DNA of 64,000 nucleotides. Source: CAVWXT01 sp963759115. GTDB lineage: Bacteria; Planctomycetota; Planctomycetia; Pirellulales; Thermoguttaceae. Each line of letters starts with the position of its first letter. The first letter of the stretch is position 1. Below the pieces are notes generated by a model. The model searched no databases. It was not told the origin of the DNA and saw nothing but the letters and a program-made list of their open reading frames with translations. Location of the stretch: NCBI GenBank assembly GCA_963759115.1, contig CAVWXT010000002.1, positions 531,002 through 595,001 on the forward strand. Reading direction: 5' to 3'. The position numbers were made by a program, and so were the translations under genes. Shown piece after piece: positions 22,264 to 30,770 of this stretch.

Positions 22264-22782
22264 ATGACCAACGCCACCAATAAATGGCTTCGGCTGATGC
22301 TTGCGTTGGGGCTTATGACTTGCTGGGTCGGGTGTGACCAAGCTAGCAAACACATTGCCACGGAGACGCTTTCTGGCAAGCCGCCGCAATCGTATTTCTC
22401 TAACGTCTTTCGCCTTGAATACGCCTTGAACCCGGGTGGTTTTCTCAGCCTGGGCGGCAACCTTACGCCCCAACTTCGCTTCTGGGTTTTCGCTGTTCTT
22501 AACGTGCTGCTCCTTTTGGGAACCCTCTCTGTGCTCGTTGCCAGATGGAACATGCATCTCTTCAGGTTCGTAGCCGTCGTCCTTATCGTAGCCGGCGGTT
22601 TTGGAAACCTGATTGACCGCGTACGTAATAACGGGCTTGTCACCGATTTTGTCAATCTTGGCATCGGGCCGCTGCGCACGGGGATTTTCAATGTCGCGGA
22701 TGTCGCGCTGACTACCGGTGCGTTGGTACTGCTGATTATGAGTCGCGGCAAGCAGGTCGCCCAACAGGTGCATACTCGCTGA
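22264..22782 (+). CDS. lspA: Signal peptidase II (lipoprotein signal peptidase)
   Basis: LspA cleaves the signal peptide of diacylglyceryl-modified prolipoproteins in the inner membrane. The 172-residue protein has four hydrophobic segments. The conserved motifs are DQASK (25-29), GNLIDR (114-119), VTDFVN with catalytic D128 and FNVADVAL with catalytic D146. Leu is written CTT unusually often compared with neighbouring genes, and GC looks lower, which may reflect a different history. Several lipoprotein genes in this window (39066, 46419, 60946) would be substrates. The next gene, ubiD, starts 93 nt later. Confidence 0.9.
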   Translation: MTNATNKWLRLMLALGLMTCWVGCDQASKHIATETLSGKPPQSYFSNVFRLEYALNPGGFLSLGGNLTPQLRFWVFAVLNVLLLLGTLSVLVARWNMHLFRFVAVVLIVAGGFGNLIDRVRNNGLVTDFVNLGIGPLRTGIFNVADVALTTGALVLLIMSRGKQVAQQVHTR

Positions 22783-22875
22783 GCCCACTTCGCGGGATAG
22801 TTGCGCCGTCGGGTGTGCCCAACGTCGCGCGAGCGGAAGACTTCCCATCTGATTAGATCACTACGCTAGTCGCCC

Positions 22876-24765
22876 ATGTATCGCAACCTTCGCGAGTGCG
22901 TCAATGACCTGGAAGCAACCGGGCAACTGGTGCGAATCGACGCGCCGGTCGACGCCAACCTCGAAGCGGCCGAGATTCAGCGGCGGGTGTTTCGCGCGGG
23001 CGGGCCGGCCTTGTACTTCTCCCGTGTCGCGGGCTGCCGCTTCCCCATGCTGGGCAACCTCTTCGGCACCATGTCGCGGGTTCGGTATCTTTTTCGCGAT
23101 TCGCTGGAGCGGTTGCAGCAACTGGTCGCCCTGCAAGTTGATCCGGCCGATCTGATGCGCCGGCCCCGGTTGTACTTCAAAACACCTTGGACGGCCCTGT
23201 TGACGCGGCCGCGGAAGGTCCAGACAGGGCCGGTGCTGGCCTGCGAAACCACGCTGGGCCAACTGCCGCAACTGAAATCCTGGTCCGACGACGGCGGGGC
23301 CTACGTCACCTTGCCGCAAGTCTATACCGAAGACCCCGACCGGTCCGGCCTGGCCCACGGCAACCTGGGGATGTACCGCGTGCAGCTTTCCGGCGGGCAA
23401 TACGAGCCGGACCGCGAAGTGGGCCTGCACTACCAGATCCACCGGGGAATCGCCGCTCACCATGCCGCGGCCTTGCGGCGGGGCGAGATGCTGCGGGTCA
23501 ACGTGTTTGTGGGCGGGCCGCCCGCGATGACCGTGGCCGCCGTCATGCCCCTGCCGGAAGGGATGTGCGAGCTGGCCCTGGCCGGCGTGCTCGGGCGGCG
23601 GCGCGTGCCGATGATCTGCCGCAGCGGCGAACTGCCCATCCACGCCGAGGCCGATTTCTGCATCACGGGGCAGATCGACCCGTCGCGGTTGAAGCCCGAG
23701 GGCCCGTTCGGCGATCACTTGGGCTACTACAGCCTGGCGCACGAGTTCCCGGTGATGCGCGTCGAGCACGTGTATCATCGGCCCGACGCAATCTGGCCGT
23801 TTACCGTGGTCGGCCGCCCGCCGCAAGAGGACTCGATCTTCGGCCAACTGATCCACGAACTGGTCGGGCCGGTGATTCCGAAGCACATACCGGGCGTGCG
23901 GGCGGTCCATGCCGTGGACGCCGCCGGAGTGCATCCGCTGCTGCTGGCCATCGGCAGCGAACGCTACGTGCCCTACGAGGACCGCCGCCAGCCACGGGAA
24001 CTGCTCACGTTGGCCAATGCCCTGCTGGGTCACGGGCAGTTGTCGCTGGCCAAGTACCTGTGGATCGTCGCCGCCGAGGACAACCCCGAGTTGGACGTTC
24101 GTGACGTCCCGCAATTCTTCCGCCACGTGTTGGAGCGGGTCGATTGGCGGCGCGATCTGCATTTTCAGACGTGTACCACGATCGACACGCTCGACTACAG
24201 CGCCGGTCGGCTGAATGAGGGCTCGAAACTTGTGATCGCGGCGGCCGGCCCACCGCTGCGACCCTTGCCGGCCACTTGCGACAGCCGGTTGGTGCTGCCC
24301 GAGGACCTGGGATTTAGGGACGCCCGTGTGGTGCTGCCGGGAGTATTGGTGGTCGAAGGGCCACCGTATTCCCGCTCCCCTCGCCCGACCAACCTTCGGT
24401 CGGTGCCCGGAGAGGGGCCGGGGGTGAGGGCGGCCGATTCGGCGATCGAGCAATTCTGCAGCCGCTACAATCGGCACGACGCGATCAACGGCTTTCCGCT
24501 GGTGGTGGTGGCCGATCGCAGCGATTTTGCCGCGGGCACGCTGGAAAACTTCCTTTGGACTACCTTCACGCGGAGCAATCCGGCCTCGGACATCTACGGG
24601 ATCGAGGCGTTTTGCCGAGATAAACACTGGGGCTGCAGCGGACCGTTGGTGATCGACGCCCGGAGCAAGCCGCACCATGCTCCGCCGCTGGTCGAGGACC
24701 CGGCCGTGACGCGGCGCGTCAACGCGCTGGCGGCGCCAGGCGGCCCGCTGCACGGGATCATTTGA
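22876..24765 (+). CDS. UbiD-family decarboxylase
   Basis: This 629-residue UbiD-type enzyme would use prenylated FMN to decarboxylate an unsaturated or aromatic acid. Typical blocks are GNLFGTMSRVRYLF, the metal/cofactor region with NLGMYRVQ and GLHYQIHRGI, and KPEGPFGDHLGYYS. The catalytic E-R-E region lies in the C-terminal half of that segment. The C-terminal half also has VDWRRDLHFQT and GCSGPLVIDARSKP. Residues about 501-519 are encoded by a palindromic repeat (24377-24430) and look foreign to the family. No prenyltransferase partner UbiX is visible nearby. The substrate is unknown, and a menaquinone or ubiquinone role is possible but unproven. Confidence 0.87.
   Translation: MYRNLRECVNDLEATGQLVRIDAPVDANLEAAEIQRRVFRAGGPALYFSRVAGCRFPMLGNLFGTMSRVRYLFRDSLERLQQLVALQVDPADLMRRPRLYFKTPWTALLTRPRKVQTGPVLACETTLGQLPQLKSWSDDGGAYVTLPQVYTEDPDRSGLAHGNLGMYRVQLSGGQYEPDREVGLHYQIHRGIAAHHAAALRRGEMLRVNVFVGGPPAMTVAAVMPLPEGMCELALAGVLGRRRVPMICRSGELPIHAEADFCITGQIDPSRLKPEGPFGDHLGYYSLAHEFPVMRVEHVYHRPDAIWPFTVVGRPPQEDSIFGQLIHELVGPVIPKHIPGVRAVHAVDAAGVHPLLLAIGSERYVPYEDRRQPRELLTLANALLGHGQLSLAKYLWIVAAEDNPELDVRDVPQFFRHVLERVDWRRDLHFQTCTTIDTLDYSAGRLNEGSKLVIAAAGPPLRPLPATCDSRLVLPEDLGFRDARVVLPGVLVVEGPPYSRSPRPTNLRSVPGEGPGVRAADSAIEQFCSRYNRHDAINGFPLVVVADRSDFAAGTLENFLWTTFTRSNPASDIYGIEAFCRDKHWGCSGPLVIDARSKPHHAPPLVEDPAVTRRVNALAAPGGPLHGII
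24377..24430 (+). repeat. Palindromic element in frame inside ubiD
   Basis: This 54 nt insert begins CCCCTCGCCCGACCAACCTT and ends GGGGTGAGGG. It matches, in reverse orientation and with few changes, 44242-44293 in cusA. Its centre ACCAACCTTCGGT forms a hairpin around TTC. The length is a multiple of three and it has no stop in frame, so it adds about 18 residues (SPRPTNLRSVPGEGPG) to the enzyme. Confidence 0.85.
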
Positions 24766-24770
24766 TATCC

Positions 24771-24919
24771 GGAAAAGAAGATGGGGGAAAGGAAAATGAG
24801 TGACAATGAAAGGTTCAATAGGGATAGGCGACTGTGGCGAGTTACGTCTTTTCGCTGTTGGCCCTCGTATAGCTGATAGCTGACTTCGTCATCTTCCTTT
24901 CCCCCATTTTCCTTTCCAG
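24771..24919. repeat. Palindromic repeat bracketing the GxxExxY gene, left copy
   Basis: GAAGATGGGGGAAAGGAAAA (from 24777, continuing TGAGTGAC to 24804) pairs with CATCTTCCTTTCCCCCATTTTCCTTTCC at 24889-24916. The right end is 11 nt before the gene's ATG at 24931. The 28 nt at 24777-24804 recur at 25730-25757 with one mismatch, as a direct repeat on the far side of the gene. Confidence 0.82.
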
Positions 24920-24930
24920 AAAGACAAGCC

Positions 24931-25722
24931 ATGCCGATTCACCTTGGAGCCGAGATGCGTCGCATGGATGACGAGGAATACAAGGCTTGCGTCTACGAGG
25001 CGATGCGTTACATCTTCGATGTCCAGCGCGACCTTGGGCGATTGTTCCACGAGAAGATCTACCAGCGCGAGGCGGCCTTTCGCATCCCCGGGGCTCAGCG
25101 CGAGGTGTCTATCGAGGCGCGGTTTGAGGGCTTCTGCAAGCTATACTACCTTGATCTTCTGGTTGGCGGCGGCGCGATCTTCGAGATGAAAGCCGCGGAA
25201 TCGCTTTCCGAGCGGCACCGGCGGCAGTTGCTGCACTACCTGTTTCTCACCGGCCTGCCACACGGCAAACTGGTGAATCTTCGGCCAGAGCGAGTCGGAC
25301 ACGAGTTCGTCAACAACTGCTTGAGCCTCTCGGACCGCACCTCGTTTCAGGTGTCCGGCGATGGTTGGGAAGAACTCGAAACGACGCGATTGCAGGAAGG
25401 CATGACTGCTGCCCTTCGCGATTGGGGGACGGGCCTGGACTTGCGGTTGTACGAGGAAGTCGCCTTGCACTTGTGCGGTCAGCCGCCGGATGCCGAAACG
25501 GACGTTGCGATCCGACTGAACGGGCGCTTCCTGGGTCCACAACGCATGCCGTTGGCTGCGCCGGGCGTCGCATTGCGAATTACGGCCCTGCCAGCCAAGC
25601 AACATGCGCGATACCGGGCCGATCTGCAACAGTTCCTCGATCACACCGATCTCCGCGCCGTTCAGTGGATCAATATCACTCGGCCCATCGTCGAATTCAC
25701 GAGTGTGAGAAGAGCGGGATGA
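24931..25722 (+). CDS. GxxExxY-type protein with PD-(D/E)xK nuclease-like core
   Basis: This 263-residue soluble protein resembles the GxxExxY family, common and often multicopy in planctomycetes. The signature area is GRLFHEKIYQREAAFR, where the ExxY part (E41, Y44) is kept but the glycine spacing is off. The core LDLLVGGGAIFEMKAAE gives D75 and E85-x-K87, the pattern of a PD-(D/E)xK nuclease fold. QLLHYLFLTGLPHGKLVNL is the next conserved block. The last 120 residues are an extension not usual in short family members. The biochemical function of the family is not established. The gene is bracketed almost exactly by related palindromes. Confidence 0.75.
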   Translation: MPIHLGAEMRRMDDEEYKACVYEAMRYIFDVQRDLGRLFHEKIYQREAAFRIPGAQREVSIEARFEGFCKLYYLDLLVGGGAIFEMKAAESLSERHRRQLLHYLFLTGLPHGKLVNLRPERVGHEFVNNCLSLSDRTSFQVSGDGWEELETTRLQEGMTAALRDWGTGLDLRLYEEVALHLCGQPPDAETDVAIRLNGRFLGPQRMPLAAPGVALRITALPAKQHARYRADLQQFLDHTDLRAVQWINITRPIVEFTSVRRAG

Positions 25723-25856
25723 AGGAAAGGAAGATGAGGGAAAGGAAAATGAGTGACGGGAAAGTGTGTTATAGTGGGTGTTTACGGTCTGCTCGTTGCG
25801 AGTTTGTTTGTGAGCGTTCGTCGCTTCATCTTCCTTTCCGCCATATTCCTTTCACC
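25721..25856. repeat. Palindromic repeat bracketing the GxxExxY gene, right copy
   Basis: The element starts at the stop codon of the preceding gene with GAAGGAAAGGAAGATGAGGG and continues AAAGGAAAATGAGTGAC to 25757. Its second arm CATCTTCCTTTCCGCCATATTCCTTTC lies at 25826-25852. It is the same family as 24771-24919, in the same orientation. The next gene starts 19 nt after it. Confidence 0.82.
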
Positions 25857-25874
25857 ATCTAATCGCTGATTTCC

Positions 25875-26666
25875 ATGTCTCCTCTCGGCTTGCCAATCTG
25901 GTTGATGGTGTTCTGGCTGTTCGCGGTCGGCGGGTGCGTCGGCAGTTTCTTGAACGTGGTGGTGTACCGGCTGCCGCTGGGAATCAGCCTGGTTTATCCG
26001 CCCTCGCACTGTCCGAAGTGTGGGAAACACATTCCGTGGTACGACAACGTGCCGATCTTCGGCTGGATCATGTTGCGGGGCCGCTGCCGGCAGTGCCACA
26101 ATCCGATCTCCGCCCGCTATCCGATCGTGGAAGCCATTACGGCCGCGATGTTCGGACTGCTGGCAGTCGCCGAGTTGAATCAGCTTACCACCACCTACCC
26201 GTTTCACATGCTGCTGCTATGTACGCTGATTTGCGCGGGTCTGATCGAGTACGATGGCAATCGGCCACCAGCGAAGCTGTTTGTGCCGGCATTCATCGTG
26301 GGCGCTTTGATGCCGCTTATCTGGCCCGCGCTGCGGTGGCTGCCGGCACGAGGACTAACTCCGGCTTCGCTCGATGGAATGGTCGACGGTCTGGCTGGGT
26401 TGGCCGCGGGCGCCCTGTTGGGCGGCCTCGCTTGGGGAACGCTGACCGCGGAGAAGCCGAAGGGGTTGGCGCTCGGCCTGGTCGGCGTGGGTCTGTTCCT
26501 CGGCTGGCAGGCGGTTCTGGTGATCGCTGCCGTCACCGCGCTATTGATTGCGCCAATGTGGCTTCCCGAGCACGTCTCGCCGCGTCTGCGTGTTCCCAGC
26601 AGTATCGTGCTTGGCTTGGTCACGTTAGGTTTGATCGTTGTCTGCGCGAGGCTTGTCTCTTTTTAG
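25875..26666 (+). CDS. Prepilin peptidase-like (A24) membrane protein, catalytic residues missing
   Basis: This 263-residue polytopic protein has the N-terminal domain of type IV prepilin peptidases: CVGSFLNVVVYRLP, then paired zinc-type cysteines CPKC...CRQC and NPISARYPIVEA. The catalytic aspartates are absent. The first site reads AGLIEYDGNRPP where IDxD is expected. The second reads EKPKGLALG directly before a normal GLFLGWQ, where the family has MGxGDxKL. It therefore probably cannot cleave or methylate pilins, or uses another mechanism. No pilin genes lie nearby. It is intact and begins just after the repeat that follows the GxxExxY gene. Confidence 0.82.
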   Translation: MSPLGLPIWLMVFWLFAVGGCVGSFLNVVVYRLPLGISLVYPPSHCPKCGKHIPWYDNVPIFGWIMLRGRCRQCHNPISARYPIVEAITAAMFGLLAVAELNQLTTTYPFHMLLLCTLICAGLIEYDGNRPPAKLFVPAFIVGALMPLIWPALRWLPARGLTPASLDGMVDGLAGLAAGALLGGLAWGTLTAEKPKGLALGLVGVGLFLGWQAVLVIAAVTALLIAPMWLPEHVSPRLRVPSSIVLGLVTLGLIVVCARLVSF

Positions 26667-26829
26667 CGAAATCGGATAGAATCGCGGCGTGGCGACCGTA
26701 GACTACGCACATGTTTCCCCGGACTCGGGAACTCGCCGCTTGCCAGAAAGCTCAAGGTGCTAGAGAACCCCGCGTGAGCCTTCGGCCCACCGTCCCGCCT
26801 CCTCTACTGTAAAAGAAGTCCCACCCAAC

Positions 26830-27674
26830 ATGCCCAACGATCCCGCCGCCCACCTATCGAAGATTCTCGAATCGCCCAGCTATCGCGTGGCCTACAAGGA
26901 CGTGGATTTCCTGATGCGGCCGGAGATGCGGGCCGCACGGATCGAATTGGAGTTGCTCAAGCCGGAGCTGTACCTCCGCGAGCACGACGTCCGCTCGACG
27001 ATCGTGGTTTTCGGCAGCACGCAGATCGTCGAGCCGGCGGCCGCCCGGCGGCGGCTCGACGAGGCGCGAGCAAGAACTGGCCGAAACGCCGAACGACCGG
27101 CGCCGGCAGCGGGCCGTGGCCAGGGCCGAAGCGCCTGCTGGAGCGAAGCCACTACTACGAGGCGGCCCGCGAGTTCGCCCGGCTGGTTTCCAGCACCTGC
27201 CAGATCGAGCGGTCGCGTGCGACTACGTCGATCGTCACCGGCGGCGGGCCGGGCATCATGGAGGCGGCCAACCGCGGCGCCTACGACGTGGGGGCGAAGT
27301 CGGTCGGGCTGAACATCCGCCTGCCCCACGAGCAGCAGCCCAACCCCTACATCACGCCCGACCTCTGCTTCCAGTTCCACTACTTCGCCATGCGGAAGCT
27401 GCACTTCGTCTTGCGGGCGAAGGCCCTGGTGGCGTTTCCCGGCGGCTTCGGCACGCTCGACGAACTGTTCGACGCCCTGACGCTCCGCCAGACCGGCCGC
27501 ATGCAGGCCATTCCCATCATCCTCTTCGGCCGCGAATATTGGCAGCAGGTGATCGACTTCCAGTTCCTGGCCGACCAAGGAACGATCGCCGACGAGGACC
27601 TCGACCTGTTGGACTACGCCGAAACCGCCGCAGAAGCCTGGGCGATCGTGCAGGAGGGGCGAAGGAAAGGATGA
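26830..27674 (+). CDS. LOG-family (lysine decarboxylase-like) nucleotide hydrolase
   Basis: LOG proteins release cytokinin-like bases from nucleoside 5'-monophosphates, and bacterial members act on purine nucleotides. The signature PGGFGTLDELFDALTLRQTGR (PGGxGTxxE) is complete. SIVTGGGPGIMEAANRGA is the phosphate-binding block, and the N-terminus has STIVVFGST. One frameshift near 27065-27125 separates the N-terminal 80 residues from the rest. The N-terminus is longer than in short LOG proteins, as in the TIGR00725/00730-like long class. It is convergent with lpxI, with a GGATGAA-rich repeat at 27661-27720 between the stops. Confidence 0.87.
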
Positions 27675-27712
27675 AGGATGAAGGATGAACGGTTCACGCC
27701 GCAAGCTATTCA

Positions 27713-28582
27713 TCACTCATTATTTCTGCGCGCCACGATCACCATCCCGTTGCGATCCGCGAATTCGATTACCGCAGGCTGATCGAGGAGGATCGTGCGA
27801 CCGGCCTCGACCGCCAGCACCTTGCCGCCCGCGGCGTGCAGGGTTTCCAGCGTGCCTAATCCGACGGTAGGCACATCGAATCGCATGTCCTGCTGCGGCT
27901 TGGCCACCTTGACAAGGGTGAAGCCGCCGGCCCGGCAGAGCGCCCCGGCCCGGCGGATGCACTCGTCGGTGCCCTCAACCGCCTCGACCGCCAGCACGGC
28001 CTGGTCCTTCACGGCCACGCTCTGCCCGATGTCGAGCCGGCCGATCTCTTTGGCCATCTTCCAGCCAAAGTCAATGTCCTTTTGCTGCCAGGCGGTCGGG
28101 CCGCGGCGGGTAAGCTGTCCTTCGGTCACGAGCAACTCCGGTGCGTAATTGGTGGCCGGGGCGAAGTGGATCCCTTCGGAAGCGAACTCCTCGACGATCG
28201 CCGTCAACAGCGAGTCGTCGCGGCAATCCTTGCGCCGCGTCCAGAAGTGCGGGAGAAACATGCGAATCGTGCGCAGGTCGGGCAGGTGCCGCAGCCAGGC
28301 GAAGCGTTGAAACAGCCGCACCTTGAAGATCTTGCCCGCCATGGTGACTTCCGTGACGCCGTGGCGGCGGAAGTAGCGGATAGCCGAGCCGAACTTGGCC
28401 AGCCCGAGCCAACGGAAGTCGTGGCACACTTCGGCCAGCGCGGGGTCGGCGTGACCGATGGTGCCGAGGCAGTAGACTTCGCACCCCTGCCGCCGCAAGG
28501 CCTCGGCGATCACCAGCGGGTATCGCCCCCAACCGGCCAGAATGCCGACGCGACGAGGATTTGCTGGGGTAATCTTGGACAT
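27713..28582 (-). CDS. lpxI: UDP-2,3-diacylglucosamine pyrophosphatase LpxI
   Basis: LpxI hydrolyses UDP-2,3-diacylglucosamine to lipid X in lipid A synthesis, a function done by LpxH in enterics. The 289-residue protein has the two-domain LpxI pattern: VGILAGWGRYPLVIAEALRRQG, the central MAGKIFKVRLF and RRKDCRDDSLL, then QSVAVKDQAVLAVEAVEGTDE and the C-terminal RFDVPTVGLGT. It lies 24 nt after lpxD on the same strand and is likely co-transcribed with it. Intact, with a good ATG start (MSKITPANPRRVG). Confidence 0.92.
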   Translation of the reverse strand: MSKITPANPRRVGILAGWGRYPLVIAEALRRQGCEVYCLGTIGHADPALAEVCHDFRWLGLAKFGSAIRYFRRHGVTEVTMAGKIFKVRLFQRFAWLRHLPDLRTIRMFLPHFWTRRKDCRDDSLLTAIVEEFASEGIHFAPATNYAPELLVTEGQLTRRGPTAWQQKDIDFGWKMAKEIGRLDIGQSVAVKDQAVLAVEAVEGTDECIRRAGALCRAGGFTLVKVAKPQQDMRFDVPTVGLGTLETLHAAGGKVLAVEAGRTILLDQPAVIEFADRNGMVIVARRNNE

Positions 28583-28606
28583 TGCAGATTGATTTGCAAT
28601 GGCACG

Positions 28607-29710
28607 TTACGCCACTGCTCGTCGCCCGTCGGCGTCCTCGTCGTCCGGCGTTTCAGCGGGCTTGAAGCTCAGCTTGTCGCCCGGCGTCTCGCTCAGCAGC
28701 CTGTCAACGGCCCGCTGCAACTGTTTCAACTGCCGCCGCATCTCCGGCAGCTTGCTGAAGGCGGCTTGCTTGACTTTCTGGTCGCGCTCCGGCGTGGCGG
28801 GGATGCCAATCATGCGGGCGCCGTCGGGCACGTCGTTGGTTACGCCAGCCATCGCGCCCAGCACGGCGCGGTGGCCGATGTGGACGTGATCCCGCACGCC
28901 CACTTGCCCGGCCATCACCACGTAATCGCCGGTGGTGGTGCTGCCGGCGATGCCGACCTGCGAGCAGAGCATGTTATGGCGGCCGATGCGGCAGTTGTGG
29001 GCGACCATCACCAGGTCGTCGATCTTCGTGCCTTCGCCAATCACGGTCGGTCCGTAGGTGCCGCGGTCGATCGTCGAGCCGGCGCCGATTTCCACGTCGG
29101 CCCCCAGCACGACGTTGCCCAACTGGGCCGACAGGACGTGCCGCCCGTCGGCGAACCCGTAGCCGAAACCGTACGCTCCCAGCACGGCGTTCGCATGGAT
29201 CACGCACCGCGAGCCGACGATGGTGTCTTCGTAGAGCACGGCGTTGGGAAAGATCGTCACGCCCTCGCCGATCTGCGAACCGGCCATAACGTGTACGCCC
29301 GAATAAATCGTGGCGCCGGCGCCCACGGCCACGTCGTCGCCAATCGTGGCGAAGGGGTGAATGTCGACGTCCGGGCCGATCCGGGCGGTCGGACTGACCG
29401 CCGCCAACGGGCTTATGCCGATGCGCGGCGTTTGGGAGCGAGGACTGAAGTGGCCCACGATGGCCGCGAACGCCTGGTGTACGTCATCGACTTGGATGGC
29501 CGGCAGATTTTCGGGCGTGAAGCTCCGCGGCGCGACCACAGCGGCGGCGGAGCAGTTCTCCAAGCGCTGGTTCCTCTCGGCCTGGTCGACCAGCGTGATT
29601 TGGCCCGGTTCCGCATCACGTAACGTCGCAGCCCCGTAGATTGTCAACTGGCCGTCGCCGACGATCTGTCCGCCGACCAGCGCCGCAAGCTCGGCAAGGG
29701 TGGCCTGCAT
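28607..29710 (-). CDS. lpxD: UDP-3-O-acylglucosamine N-acyltransferase LpxD
   Basis: LpxD adds the second acyl chain in lipid A synthesis using acyl-ACP. The 367-residue protein has an N-terminal uridine-binding domain (LAALVGGQIVGDG, VVAPRSFTPENLPAIQV) and then many hexapeptide repeats (IGPDVDIHPFATIGDDVAVG onward) forming a left-handed beta helix. The catalytic His is H238 in MVAHNCRIG. The C-terminus is a helix rich in Q, L and R that ends in an acidic tail. With lpxI downstream, it supports a lipid A-containing outer membrane. Intact. Confidence 0.95.
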   Translation of the reverse strand: MQATLAELAALVGGQIVGDGQLTIYGAATLRDAEPGQITLVDQAERNQRLENCSAAAVVAPRSFTPENLPAIQVDDVHQAFAAIVGHFSPRSQTPRIGISPLAAVSPTARIGPDVDIHPFATIGDDVAVGAGATIYSGVHVMAGSQIGEGVTIFPNAVLYEDTIVGSRCVIHANAVLGAYGFGYGFADGRHVLSAQLGNVVLGADVEIGAGSTIDRGTYGPTVIGEGTKIDDLVMVAHNCRIGRHNMLCSQVGIAGSTTTGDYVVMAGQVGVRDHVHIGHRAVLGAMAGVTNDVPDGARMIGIPATPERDQKVKQAAFSKLPEMRRQLKQLQRAVDRLLSETPGDKLSFKPAETPDDEDADGRRAVA

Positions 29711-29970
29711 ACTGCGGATTCCTTTCCGGGATGAGCCGATCCGTGACTGCCCCGCTCATGGGAGCCGAGTCATCAAGACATCGGAATGTACCGAAATCTG
29801 CGTGTGCGGGCAAGGCCAGTGCGAAGGAAGACGCTTGGTGGCGACGGTGTCTACAACACATTCACTCTGGCATCAAAGTCGCTGAAACATTAGAACTACC
29901 GCCAACCAAGAGAAGTGGCCTTCGGCGTTGACACAAGTCGGCCGCTACAAGCCCCCTGGGGCGTTCCGCA

Positions 29971-30702
29971 ATGGCACCCGTCGCACGCAAAGTGCTGTCC
30001 GTCTTGCGATCCCCCGCCGTGTGGGTGCCATTGGTGGTGCTGGCGGCCGCGACGGCCGTGTTTTGCTGCACGGACCTCGATATTGCACTGGTGCAGCCGT
30101 TCTTTGCGGGCGACGCGTCCGGCCCACAATCTGACGCCCGCTGGCCGCTCAAATCGGCCCAACCGTGGAAAGCACTCTATGACTGGGGGGAATACCCGGC
30201 ACTATTGATTGGCTGCGGGGGCATGGTCGTTTGGGTCGTGAGCTTCGTATGGCGGCGGCTTGAGCGTTGGCGCGACCCAGGGCTGTTCCTGGCCGTGCTA
30301 CTGATCGTGGGGCCGGGGGTCCTCGTCAACGTCGTGATCAAGCCTTGCTGGACGAGGCCCCGCCCAAAAGGCACCGTCGACTTCGGCGGCCCCCACCAAT
30401 TTGTGCCCGTCTGGCAACCGGGCCAGGGAACCGATGACTGGTCGTTCCCCAGCGGACACGCGGCGATGGGCTTCTACCTGATGGCCCCCGCCCTCCTCTG
30501 CTATCGCCGCCGGCCCAGGCTGGCAGCGGGGTTCCTGCTGTTGGGACTTGCCGGCGGCACCGCAATGGGGCTGGCGAGGATCGTTGCCGGGTGCCACTTC
30601 CCCAGCGACGTGCTTTGGGCCGGCGGGGTGGTCTATTTCACGGCCCTGCTCTTGGCCGCGCCATTCCGGTTTGGGCGCGGCAAGCCCGTGTGGTGCAAGT
30701 AG
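29971..30702 (+). CDS. PAP2-family membrane phosphatase
   Basis: This 243-residue membrane phosphatase carries all three PAP2 motifs: K124...RPRP (129-132), SFPSGHA (158-164) and R203...H209FPSD. Such enzymes remove phosphate from lipids. The position, divergent from lpxD/lpxI, makes a lipid A 1-phosphatase (LpxE-like) or undecaprenyl-pyrophosphate phosphatase possible, but this is only context. About six helices are expected. The 260 nt upstream spacer is shared with the lpxD promoter region and contains nothing else I can name. Confidence 0.87.
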   Translation: MAPVARKVLSVLRSPAVWVPLVVLAAATAVFCCTDLDIALVQPFFAGDASGPQSDARWPLKSAQPWKALYDWGEYPALLIGCGGMVVWVVSFVWRRLERWRDPGLFLAVLLIVGPGVLVNVVIKPCWTRPRPKGTVDFGGPHQFVPVWQPGQGTDDWSFPSGHAAMGFYLMAPALLCYRRRPRLAAGFLLLGLAGGTAMGLARIVAGCHFPSDVLWAGGVVYFTALLLAAPFRFGRGKPVWCK

Positions 30703-30770
30703 CCGAGCGATCGACGGTCAGAAGACCTCAGTAGGTCCTCGCACCGCGAAACCAACTTGTGCTCCGAGGC

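Noticed and set aside
22861..24753. 630-residue minus-strand ORF opposite ubiD
   Set aside because: Shadow of a high-GC gene; the plus-strand protein has clear UbiD motifs and the antisense product is rich in R, H, P and Q without domains.
28082..29623. 513-residue plus-strand ORF opposite lpxI/lpxD
   Set aside because: Antisense shadow; the hexapeptide repeats and catalytic His of LpxD are on the other strand.
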